Source: Caprimulgus europaeus (Eukaryota; Chordata; Aves; Caprimulgiformes; Caprimulgidae). Taken from it: a stretch of DNA of 64,000 bases. The position numbers and the translations under genes were made by a program. The stretch spans positions 33,502,515-33,566,514 of the forward strand of contig OU015528.1 of NCBI GenBank assembly GCA_907165065.1, in the 5' to 3' direction. Below are positions 12,801-23,375 of this stretch, in pieces (the first letter of the stretch is position 1; each line of letters starts with the position of its first letter). The notes beneath the pieces were generated by a model. The model saw only the letters and a list, made by a program, of their open reading frames with translations, ran no database searches and was not told where the DNA came from.

Positions 12801-12905
12801 AGAACAGTTTGGGTTGGAAGATACCATTGAAGATCACCTAGTCCAACCTCCCCGCTGTGGGCAGGGACACCTTTCTTAGGTCAGGTTGCTCAAAGTTCTT
12901 GTCTT
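12801..12905 (-). mobile_element. CR1 3'-end fragment, about 105 bp
   Basis: On the plus strand this reads cagtttgggttggaagatac, followed by gatcacctagtccaacctcc and gggcagggacacctttctta, then a tcaggttgctcaaag stretch. This is the conserved 3' region of avian CR1 in reverse complement, so the element is on the minus strand. The terminal 8-bp repeats are missing and the body is severely truncated. It sits in AT-rich intron sequence. The CR1 assignment is confident; the subfamily is not. Confidence 0.88.
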
Positions 12906-14239
12906 TCATTATTTAAAATGGGAAAAAAAACCCTACTTTTTGATTTTATTTTTTTAGTGGAAAAAAAAAACCATTTAGAAAACACTCTTAACACACTAGC
13001 TACAAATATTTCATAATCTGAAAGTGATACTCCCGGACTACACAAGAGATACTTACACATATATATTTTTTTTTAAAAAGGATATGCAAACATACTGGTT
13101 TATTAAAACAGGCAAAATTATTGAAAAATACAACAGCAAATAAGTTAACCCATTGTTAAATACAGTTATTTATTAACTTTGGTGATTGTTCAATTATTTA
13201 TGTAAAATAAAAAATACAGAGACCTGTTTTATACATAGAAGCAGTAAAAATATTTATTCTTACTTAGCACTTTGCTTGGCAGACATTATAAATGAGGTAC
13301 AACATTCCCAGTGGAAGGGAGCCTGTGGTCAGGCCCACTGATGAGGACAGCAATGAGCTGTCTGTTGGCTTCCACATATGATGAATCCTTCCCAAGATGC
13401 AAGTGGTTCCCATACTGTGACAACAAGGCCTAGCTGAGTAAATACATAAAAAGACCTCAGAGGTACAATTTACAAGTCCAAATTTAGTTCACGTGCTGCT
13501 GTACGTCACCGTTTAGCAATACTCTGCACTGCAGATTTTTATGGATAGAGGCCAGCTATTTGTTAAATTCTAGCCAAGCATTAAGAAGCCTAAAACCTGT
13601 TAATGCACAGTGCACTCAGCACAGGAAAGCATCACGATCTGTAAAACCCAGTTAAAAGACAAGGCTCCACATTTTACAATTTCTGTAGAAATGACACAGA
13701 ACAAAGCACCAACACTGACAATTCAGCTGCCTTACACTGACACTGTTGATCATCATAATCACCATTTAAAGCATTTCCTACTCCATATTTTAAAGGACAA
13801 TTCCAAGTCATCTACAGATGAAAGCTAAGCTTTCTGGTTTTGGATCCTCTAAACTACAAATAATCACTTAGGGACAAACAGGTGCCTACTCTGTAACTTG
13901 AAAAAAAGGTTTGGTGGTCTCATATGGTAGCTACAGCCAAAGCCACTTGGCATCAGCCTAATGACTTATGCTAAAGCTGAATGGTCTGCTAGACTGCAAT
14001 GCCTGCATTTGAAATACTGAATTCCTACTTTTCACAGATCTGTCACTCTGACACACGTAAAGTGGGGTGAAAAACAATGTGCACTGTTTGTCAGCCTTCC
14101 AGACTGAGCATACTCCATGTACCACCAGGTCCTGGCACAATTTGAGACAGTGTCCTTTTACATGGTCTCAAGACTAGCACATGTAAAGATGCAGGTTGGA
14201 TCTGGGAAGGGACAGAAAGGGAATGCCTGCAGAGAAGAC

Positions 14240-14930
14240 CACAGCATCATAGCAAATCCATCTGGAAGGGAGTTCAAGGAGTCTACTAGTGTTTTCCTCT
14301 GCCCAAACTCCAGATCAGCTATACCCAAACTATTCCTGACAAATGCTTGCCTAAAGTGTTAATGGGTGAAAACTCCCGAGCTTCCCCAAGCAATGCACTC
14401 CAGGGTCTAGTGAACCATGCAATAACAAAGTTCTTCCTAATGAGTCAGCCAAAGCACCCTTTAAAAAAATTTGGTTTCTTTCCTATCCCCAGGGAAAAAA
14501 GTATTATATTCTTCCTTACCACAGCTTTGAAATCTTTCCATGATTGAGAACTACCATGTTTCTCCTTGTTCTTCTTTTCTTTGTCATAAAGAAACCAGAT
14601 TACTTCATGTCCTCTTTATCTCTGGTCACTCTTTTATCTCCTCCTTCCTATAACTGGCTGAGATTTTTCATAAGTGTGGTACCCAAAAGAGACTACATAG
14701 CATGAGTATGACACAATACTATAACCAAATTATTACCAGAGCCAAGTCAAATGCAGTTCTCAGAGATCGTATCCTCATTTATACATCCCAGGGCAAGAAC
14801 TGTAATTTTTGCAATAACTTGATATTATTCATTACCTCAGTGTGTGCTCTGCTGTAGTGCTGGAATCTTTCTTACAGAACTTTTGCTTTGCTGTATTTCC
14901 TACATTGCACTGATGAACATGATTAGGGTT
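14240..14930 (-). mobile_element. Ancient, diverged CR1 copy
   Basis: On plus, starting near 14240, the order catctggaagggagttcaag, gtctactagt, ccagatcagctatacccaaa, ctattcctgacaaatgcttg, caatgcactccagggtctag and aagttcttcctaatgagtca follows the 3' region of old CR1 families in reverse complement. A stretch resembling the CR1 'only product / accessory factor' part follows (gtggtacccaaaagagacta, accagagccaagtcaaatgc). Divergence is high with many indels, and no coding frame survives. The right limit is approximate and similarity is weak after about 14870. Confidence 0.65.
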
Positions 14931-16220
14931 CTTGTCCCTGCTGAGCAGCATTCTTGTTACTTTCCACCTTTTCTCCAGCATCTTAAAACTATTTTAAGTT
15001 CTGCCTCCACAATGGTTTACAATACCCAATACTCTCTATGCATTCCAAACAATTAATGAAAATATTGTGCAGTACCAGGACAAGAACAGGCAGTATTTTC
15101 CGTATCCTTCCAGTTAAACAGTCAGTAATGACCAAAATATTTGCTTCTCCAAAATAAAATGTTTGAGTACAAGTTAGTACTTCTAGAGTTATGCTGCCAT
15201 TTTCAAGTGATACGGCACGGAGAAATGGGGATGACTAGGATGTAGAAGTTACATAAAGCAACAGTTTTTGTTAAAAAATAAGTGCTTTTCAAATCTTAGG
15301 TAGACTTTAAATGCTTAAATAAGATTTTGTTATAAATTTGTTTGTTTATGAAAATCTTCAGTTTAAACATTCTTTCCATCTCAAGGTTGCAAGTGGGCAA
15401 TTGGTCTAGGTTTAAGAAAATTAAATGTGTTTGAAAGCAAATTATCTTCTCCAAGATACTATGTGTTCAAAACTGATGAGAATTGTCATAGAATTCAGTA
15501 ACCCTTATATTTAAGCACCACAGAAGAAATATACAAGTCAGGGAAGGAAAACATGAGATACAACATTGGAAAAAAACCCAATAATTACTCTGTGAAAGTC
15601 AGTGATGGGGTAGTGTTGTTCATCTTCTGTGTGACCCTTGCACACCTCATATTCAGTGCATTAGAAGTACGTCTAATGCCCAGAAACCCGACCACAGAAC
15701 TCACACAATGTGAATGGCAAAGTTAAAAAATATGATCACTCCTTCAAGTACTTACTAGTCATTTCAGTTTAAAATTTGTACATTCAGTACATGAATACCA
15801 ACACAGACTCTGACAACTTTGCATTGACAATATTGTATCAATATGGTGTTGTTTTCACCAACCAACAAAACTGAAATACAGGCAGCTAATACAACTTCAG
15901 GGACCCTGGGATCTTAATAAGAAGGTTGAGAAGTCATAATTCATGTCACTACACAGTTACTCTGCAGATTTAAGAGCCCATTATTTATTTATTCAGCTTC
16001 CTTCTAGTTACATTCTTCAACTGGACTCAAAATATATCAAGAAATGTGGTTCTTCAAACTGTGGCTTCACAGCATTGTGAGAGTGACCAACTCTTATCTT
16101 GTAACTGAGGTTTTAAAAGCTTTTGAGAAAACACCTCTCATGTAAAGAATGTGTGACTCTATGCTTCAGATTGAGAAAAGCATGAAGTACAGTAAAAAAA
16201 AAGGTAAAAGGGAAACTTAC

Positions 16221-16331
16221 CATTAAACAAGTTACTAGAATGACAAAGATGCTGAGGAATATAACAACCGCATAAAATCCTTCTTTGCTCCAGATCTTGT
16301 CTGCTTCACGCTGGCCTTGCAAAACATTTTT
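16221..16331 (-). CDS. PTPRR: PTPRR transmembrane exon (37 codons)
   Basis: PTPRR exon on the minus strand, 111 bp, 37 codons, phase 0. It begins KNVLQGQREADKIWSKEG and continues into a hydrophobic run, FYAVVIFLSIFVILVTCLM, which forms most of the single-pass helix. The donor is excellent (ATG|GTAAGT). The acceptor is poor: the pyrimidine-rich stretch is separated from the exon by six adenines (cttaaaaaag|AAAAATG). A second in-frame acceptor, ...GGCCAG|CGTGAA, lies 21 nt further in and would drop seven residues. The final codon is ATG. PTPRR is known to give shorter cytosolic isoforms, and a transcript starting nearby could initiate here; that is inference. A CpG-rich block lies 150-500 bp upstream in gene direction. 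An apparent 69-codon frame running past the donor is read-through into the intron. Confidence 0.95.
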
Positions 16332-16476
16332 CTTTTTTAAGCAATAAAACAGAAAGAGGAAGAGAAAAAAAGTTACACAGTAGTGTGCACAGATTAAATA
16401 GCTCTCGTCAGGTATTAATCACCATCCTCAGCTTTGTCACAGTTCACATTCCACAGTATATGGCACTCACTTTGAA

Positions 16477-16830
16477 CGCTGCTATTTGCATACGCACCTT
16501 AGCTACGCACCCGCCTGCACCCTGAGTGTCTGACCCAGGGGTCCTAATGCTACAGGAGATGATCTGAGACCTTCTCCGTGGCTGCAGAGATAATCCTCCG
16601 CCAGGAGTCATGGGCTGGCTGAAGGTAAGCAAACAAGGCCTGCGGTCTTTCTGGGAAACTACCTGCCTCATCAGGCCAAAGGGCAGCTCCTGTGTGGGCT
16701 GCGGGACCCACGCGCTCTGCCTCCTTCTCCCCAGCGCTGATCTACCTCCGGCCCCAGCGCCCACGCGACAGCCTCAGGACTGTTTACACATGATGCAGGA
16801 GCAAAGAGCAGGTGAGTTGCCGGTTTGCCT
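16477..16830. promoter_or_regulatory. CpG-rich block upstream of the PTPRR transmembrane exon (candidate alternative promoter)
   Basis: About 16 CpG dinucleotides in some 350 bp, counted by eye, against a CpG-poor background. It lies 150-500 bp upstream of the transmembrane exon in gene direction. An octamer-like ATTTGCAT is at 16484-16491. Family knowledge: PTPRR produces several isoforms, some from alternative promoters and some lacking the transmembrane segment. The promoter role here is inference from position and composition. It could instead be a methylated or neutral GC-rich remnant, since both strands also carry open frames typical of GC-rich DNA. Confidence 0.35.
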
Positions 16831-16900
16831 TCATGAGCCAGGAAGCCCTGACACTGTCACCATTAGAGTAGACACACACATACATGTGCATACATAAAAA

Positions 16901-16977
16901 ATTCTGATTATGCTCCCAGTAATCTCATTATCTGTCTATCTATAATTCTGATTATGCTCAAAGTAATCTCATTATCT
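16901..16977. repeat. Tandem duplication, 33-bp copies at 44-bp spacing
   Basis: attctgattatgctcccagt plus aatctcattatct (16901-16933) recurs at 16945-16977 with two mismatches (cc to aa). The copies are separated by an 11-bp spacer. Confidence 0.95.
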
Positions 16978-17032
16978 TTGGGTTCCTGCTGATAGTACAT
17001 TTCTAAAACAGCTGTGCATACTAAAATTTGCA

Positions 17033-17055
17033 GAACTCCTGGGGAACTCCTGGGG
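17033..17055. repeat. 11-bp tandem duplication
   Basis: gaactcctggg occurs twice in direct succession, a probable slippage product. Confidence 0.9.
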
Positions 17056-18118
17056 ATTATGAAATAATAATAACTGTAAAAGCATTTATTTTTGGCTTTA
17101 TTGCAGTGTGGGGATTTGGTTGGGCTATTAAGTTACCAGAATTGCACTTGCTCTCCAAATAGAGATTTGGTAGTAGAAACAGTCTACTGCAGTCTAACTG
17201 CAATATATTATTTAGAATAAAGTATGCATTCTTGTGTTTCCACAACAGCAGTTTAGTAGCCATTGCCCTCCCAACCTCCGCCTATTTGCTTTTCTTTTCT
17301 TAATTGTGTATTTCCAGTACAGTTCTCAGACTGACTAAAAACACCTCCAGTTTTGGTTTCCACTGTAAATATTCGAGGTCTTGGTGTTTCACCTTTGCTG
17401 ATATCCCCTAATGGCTTTAATTAGACTTTTTATTAAACTAGTGAGTTGTCTTCCCATCTCAAGGTGGCCTTTCTTCCTCTCCAGAGACATTGTGTAAGAG
17501 GACTGGGAGTTTTCCACTGAGGAAAGAGCTCCCCCTAGACCTATGTTACTGCAGGGACCCTCTAGCACTTTACATGGGTACACGTCATGCTCTGTAGTCT
17601 GCTCAGCCACTGATTAGCCTGCTCTTTTGCACAGTGAGTATATCAAGCAACCTCCTTGTGTCTATCAGCATCCACAGAGAGTCTATTGAATTCATGTGGA
17701 AAGGCTTGCTCAGGAGGAGGAGAGCATGGCCTGGGGAAGAGAGAAAAATCTGACAAAAACTTGCTGCATGCTGGATCCTAATACAGTTTTCATGGTCCTC
17801 CTTTCTGCACACATTTGTTCCCTGCTTGCTTTGAAAAGGGCCAGGACAATGCAAATTAAAGTCAATGGAGATGCAAGACAATTCACAGATCATACTGCCA
17901 CAAAATGCAAACATTTAGAGAAGTATTTGGTAGTATGGTTAATTTACAGAGACTTGCTTGCTAAAGAAATCATGTATATAGCGGGGAGTTGATTGCTTTA
18001 GAACTGAATGCCTCATAAAGAGTTTTCTTTGGAAGTCATAGCTCTAGGGACCAGAATGGAACCCATTTACCCTCTTCTGCTAAACTACAGAAACAGACCT
18101 TGTAAAACTAGTGTATTT

Positions 18119-18137
18119 GTGTGTGTGTGTGTGTGTG
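18119..18137. repeat. (TG)n microsatellite
   Basis: About nine uninterrupted TG units, in PTPRR intron sequence. Confidence 0.95.
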
Positions 18138-19905
18138 CAATCACACAGTGTTTCATGATCTGGCCTTAAAAAGTACTGCGGGTATTGACGGTTTAACAAG
18201 GTTTATAAGTGTCAATCTTGTGTTTAGTGAGCAACTCAAAAACCAGGACTTTCAAAGATAAGCTGAAAATCTTGCCAAATATTTCTGCGAATACTGTTCC
18301 TAGATATATTCAAAAAGCATTGCCACTCTAACATGGTGCAGCTCTCCATGCAATCTGCTATCTCAGCACAGCAAGGTTATTCTGCTGTGCTCACGGCACA
18401 GGACTTGTGTCCCAGTACTGGCTCAGAGCCCAAAACTGCAGCTGCTCAGCACTTGGGACTGCTCCTGTTGAGCTCTATGGGAATCCCACAGTGACAGCAG
18501 CAGCTGCAGCTCTGTCCCATTAACTACAAAACTAAGAGTTTGACCCTGGGCAGGTTACCTGATGGCTTCTGGTGTTTCAGATCCCTCAGGACGAAATCTA
18601 GATAAAAAGCAGAAGTTGAAGGAGAACTGGCCATGCTGACCTTTTGTAAGTGAGTAAATTAGGGTCTTTGTCCTTTGTCAATTTGTCCTTGAAAGGACAA
18701 ATACACTAAAAAGGAAATGAAGAGCTAATAGGACTTTTTGACTCAATTGGTGGGAGTCTTTAATTAACTGTAATTCATTAGTGTCACAAAACTTTTTAAA
18801 TATTTTATAATAGACTGTATCCATAACTGAGTCTAAGAGAATTATTCCCTATGATGTCTCTCTAATGGTACATATGTTCAGGATACATTTTTCCCTGATT
18901 CGTCTTTCTAAAAATAAAGATCAAAGAATATTAACAAATGCTGTAAAAAGTGTAAAAAAATGTATGCTGCAACTTTAACATGTCTCTCACACCATTTTGA
19001 AACACTGAAGTAGTACCTTCCCCTAACCAAGGAAATCTTTCCTCTGTATCTAACTGAGCAGTATGCAGAACAGCAGAATCATTGCTTAAGCTGCTCCCTA
19101 ATGACAGAAGAGGCTGTGACCTGCAGTAACTGAGTCACCTCACGCCCACGATAAGGAACTGCTTTCTGAAACGTCAGTGCTGCTCATTCAGAACTTTGTT
19201 CCTTGGTCTGGGAGAACTGATAAGAGGGACAGCAACTGCCATGCTCACTACAAATTGTTGACACCCAGGAAACATAAGATCACAGGATGGCCCAATGCTG
19301 TGGAAAAAGCGAAAAGAGAGGACCTCAGTCCATGACCACGGGCAATGAGCCTCCCACATGGAGATGTGCTGTGTCTCAATTGACTAATGTTACTCTGCAT
19401 TTCTCTCGCTCCGTTGAGAGCCTTTTCCAACCTGAGAATCCACTAAGACTTCTGGATAGTTTCTGAGGAGAGTGAATGTTCCACTGCCATCAGAGGACAG
19501 GAAGATAAACTCAAACTAAGCTGCAAAAAGCCACAGCTGATAAAGGTGGGGGAATACCAGAGCAGGTGGGATGGCAGGGAGTTCCAGTAGCTCATGCGCC
19601 ATCGTGTCCCAGAGCAAACCTGGCTACAGGGCGGAAAGCTCATCATCATGTACTACATCATGAGCATCATCCCCCAGTGTTGGACTCCATTCCCTGAGGA
19701 GTCTCCACAGTCAGATGAGTCATTCAGGCAGAATTAGCCAGGTTAATTTAGACAGTTTAAATTCAGTATTATTCAGGGTGGGGAAGAATCAATGTAATCT
19801 TAACAATCCCACACTATCACTAACCTTACTGAAGAGTGCCTGCATGAGTATCTGCTTTGCTCTGAACTGGAACAAATGTGTTTAGCAAAATGATTTTTTC
19901 TAAAC

Positions 19906-19929
19906 TTTTTTTTTTTTTTTAAAAAAAAA
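19906..19929. repeat. T15-A9 homopolymer junction
   Basis: Fifteen T followed directly by nine A, a perfect A/T self-complementary tract. Confidence 0.9.
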
Positions 19930-20742
19930 CAACATTAAAAATCCACTATGGCCTTTCTGGTCTTCTTATGGAAAACTAGTGGGTTATTTCTACAAACAAG
20001 AAGCAGCACACACCTTTTGATAATAACAAGAAAGACACTGACCTGAAGCAGTCACTGTAAAAATATGTGATTGAAAGATCTTGCCAAGATATCAGGAGCT
20101 GCCAGAAAAGGTAAGTATTCACCGGGGAAAACATGTGAATTCGCAAAGTGGGTCAGTTAACCCCAATAAGCTCCTTGGGCTGAAACACTAATGAAAGCAT
20201 GGCAAGCTGTAGTTCTGAGCTCAGAGTAAAGCTTACAGGGAGCTAGGGATTGAACTTAAGATCAAAAAGAGTTCATCGAAGTTCACACTGAGATGCTTTG
20301 GTTTTTCTCCTATTTTAACTATGTTAGCTAAGCCAGGTTAGGAAAGTCTGCCAAGAAATCACTTTGAACCCCGGTGAAAACACGCAGGAACGTGGGTGAC
20401 CTCTCAGACTCCCAGGACACTGGATAATGGTCACTTAGAGTATCCCATGACAAAGCCTTCTCCAAGACCCCATGCATGTGCAACGAAGTATTGTGATTTT
20501 ATGTCAAAGCTGGCAGGCCTCCTCTCCCTGTTGCAGTGCTCTGGGTGCGCCTGTGCAGGTGTAATGGTACATCTGCTTTGCCTGATTGATCACAGGGGCA
20601 CATCTTTGCACTCTGCTTTGTTCCCAAATGCCTCTGCTGGTCTCGGCTGTTGTAATTTCTAAGCTATTGGTTTTGTTCACTTGTCCTTACAATGACTTAC
20701 AGTCTCTATATGCTTTAAGTGCATGATCACTTCCTTTGATTT

Positions 20743-20779
20743 CTTCTGTTGGTTACACTTCAAAGGTAACCAACAGAAG
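20743..20779. repeat. Perfect 14-bp inverted repeat (hairpin)
   Basis: Left arm cttctgttggttac (20743-20756), nine-base loop, right arm gtaaccaacagaag (20766-20779). No T-run or miRNA-like extension beyond the arms. It lies in the intron between ectodomain and transmembrane exons. Confidence 0.95.
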
Positions 20780-23219
20780 CTTTGTGCAAGGAGGCTGTAA
20801 TGGTACATTTTGGGATTGCATAACTTGGGCATGAACTCTGAAAATTTCTCCTTTAGTGTCACATCTCCCAGCTGGCAGTTAGCTTATCTCTCAAGAGACA
20901 GTTACTTTATTTTACTTACTGTAACTTCAGTTATTTTTGTCATTCTAAACTGTTTAAACTATCACATAAACCACTTCAAATTATCCTCTACTCTACTAAG
21001 CTCTGAAATCCAGTAGTATTTTATTTTTTTCTCTGAGTACAATTTAATGATATTAGGAAGTCAAGATTCTCACACCATAATAACATGGACTGCCCCAGTA
21101 ATTGAATTTAGTCCCACCAACAAGCACCAATTTGGTAGTTTGATCTGGGAAAGGATGTTCCTAGCCCTGCTACACACCATGGAGCAGAATACGATTCAGA
21201 CTTTTTGGTGGAAGAGTGTACAATTTATTAGCTCATGATTTAATTAGGATTGATAGCTCAGGAACCCACACACACAATGGGTAAAATAATGTGTCAAAGC
21301 TACATAAAGCTTTGTATAACTATGTCTTCCTTCAAAGGTTTGCCTGTTTTGATTTTTTTTGCTGTTACTTTGTTTGTCATGATTTTTTCTTAGAGCAAGT
21401 TGAGAAAAGAGTAAATAACTGGTTAGTAGCCAAGTGAATAAAGATTATATGTTGTTGTCTTTTAGCTGTTGTTTTCTCTGAAATCTTACTTATGTAAACA
21501 ATTCATTGAGATCCAAAAGGCACATCTATCAGCGTAAAGCTGTATGATATTTCAAGGTCGGGGCCTTAGCTCTATAACCTGCTAGCAACTGAAATAATCT
21601 CTTGTTTCTCCAACAGTATTTGGAGTTAGAGTCTGCACAACTTCCATTCTAATAATCCTTTTCTAAATTATTCCATCTGGCTGTCTGCATTTTTTTTCCA
21701 GAGAGAAAATTCAAATATCTGGGCACTTCAGATTACTGAAATCTATCTAACTCAAAAGGAGATCTTGAGTTCAGTGCAGTGCTTTTTTCCAGCATCTCTT
21801 CACAGCTTTAGGACATTTCTCCATTCATCTATTATTCACATGCTTTCTTGTCCCATGTCTACCTGAAGTGTTATTTGTAACTGAAGTACTTGGAACAGAT
21901 AATCGCACCTATTACAATGGTCAGATTCATATGCTTCAGTAGCAAAGGAAATTCTGACCTAAAGGAAGCTTAGCTCAGGTCACTGATGGGCAATTTGATG
22001 TTTGGACAGCACTGCTTGGCTTTGTTTTGTATTAGAACAACTAAAACCTTAGAATCCACTCATTTTCATAGAGGCAGGCTGCTGTAGTAGAGCATGTACA
22101 ATTGCATTAGGCTGGCCTTATTTTTAATTTTCATTTTTTGTACCAAAGACACCTTCCAGATTCTTAAAGAGAGTTAGAACACTTAAAATGAGCAAAAGCA
22201 TTTCTAATCAGTAGAAAGACAGGTGAACATAACAGCCAGTACTGAGCAATGGCTCAAACATAGGTTTAGATGTAAAAAAACCCAGGAACTCTTTACCCTT
22301 AGTGGGAAACACAACTCATCAGAACCTCTCCTTCTTTTTCCACTTTTCTGGAGATAGTCAACTCCTCTGTGCAAACAGGAGCTTCCATGGAAAATGCTTA
22401 TTCTTGACAACATGTTTGAAGTTTTCCAGAGCTCACACTGAATTCTGAGGGTATTTATATGTAGGCAAGGGCTTCTAAGACACTAAACAAAATGCAATGT
22501 GATGTGACCATGTCCATGAGCTTAGTGATTTCCTTTTCTAAAGGCCTTTGCTTTTTTTCAGTGCTGTGCATAGCTCAAATGATCAGCCCACAATTAGATA
22601 TCTCCCTCATAATGTCTGGCACACTGCAGAGATGGCAATGCATTCTCTGCTTTGAAATAGATTTTTTTTTTTTTTCCTAAAAATGGATGTAGACATAGAA
22701 ATCATAGATACAAGTCTTAATTTTGCCCTCTTTTTGGAACAGGTAAACAAAATAAATCTCTCACTTCTCCTGAGAACAGAAAGAAGGATGGGTACAATGT
22801 ACGAATTCAGTCTTTCAAAATCATGTCAGACACAAGTTACACAGGTAGTAATGTTCCTGTCTGACATCTGCATTTCATTTCTCTCTCTACCAAAATGGTT
22901 ATACCTGTCAACCCACATAAAAAGACAAAAAGTCCTTGGGCCCACTTCCTTTAAGGCAACTGATGCATGCTTAGGATCTAAACTCTGATTTCAGTGGTAG
23001 TCCTGGTATGTAAGGATGACCTTGATATTGAATAGCCTAATGAAGGACTATTAAAGTAATTTAACAGGGCTAGCTGTATAAATACTGCCTTATAGCAGTA
23101 ATGCCATCTTACTTTTTACATTTCCTGCCTCATGCTTGAGAACCTTAGCCTGAAATATACCAGGGATGTAATAACTGCCTAATCTGTAACAATGACAGGT
23201 TAGAAAATTGATAACCAAC

Positions 23220-23375
23220 CTCAGGAGAGACCTCTGTTATTCCAAACTGGGATAAACTTTGATGCAAAATGTTGATATTAAGGGAACGCAGCACTTCTTC
23301 AGATGGCAGTGCCTCAGAAATTCCTGGCTTTCTGTTCAGTGGAGACACAAACAGTTCCACACAGTTCTTCTTTCC
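23220..23375 (-). CDS. PTPRR: PTPRR internal exon, ectodomain part 2 (52 codons)
   Basis: Second visible PTPRR ectodomain exon on the minus strand: 156 bp, 52 codons, phase 0 at both ends. It follows an acceptor ending tttcctag and begins GKKNCVELFVSP. It contains LPSEEVLRSLNIN and ends GITEVSPE. The family match is strong, with a near-identical human counterpart recalled at about residues 158-209. Joined to the previous exon it suggests a compact alpha/beta membrane-proximal ectodomain; the fold is an inference. A single unpaired cysteine sits at exon residue 5, where I recall serine in human. The donor reads GAG|GTTGGT, which is GT but poor at positions +3 and +4. The exon end was fixed by phase and homology rather than by donor strength. 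Confidence 0.95.

Larger units (their letters stand above)
9617..16220 (-). other. PTPRR: PTPRR intron between transmembrane and juxtamembrane exons (6604 bp)
   Basis: Bounded by a strong donor (GTAAGT, after 16221) and a strong acceptor (ctgttttttctgtag, before 9616). It contains the CR1 fragments at 12801-12905 and about 14240-14930 and A/T-rich stretches around 12420-13260. No other exon was recognised. The intron interrupts the transmembrane helix: all but its last few residues are encoded upstream, and the stop-transfer basic residues downstream. Confidence 0.85.
16332..23219 (-). other. PTPRR: PTPRR intron between ectodomain and transmembrane exons (6888 bp)
   Basis: Bounded by an atypical donor (GTTGGT) and a weak acceptor (cttaaaaaag). 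It holds a CpG-rich block at 16477-16830, two short tandem duplications near 16.9-17.06 kb, a TG microsatellite at 18.12 kb, a T15/A9 junction at 19.9 kb and a 14-bp hairpin at 20.75 kb. No coding exon or interspersed repeat was recognised. Confidence 0.85.

Noticed and set aside
16444-16897. Long frames on both strands (106 codons minus, 95 codons plus) in the CpG-rich block
   Set aside because: GC-rich sequence has few stop codons; the translations are low-information (Pro, Arg and Ser rich) and match no family I know.
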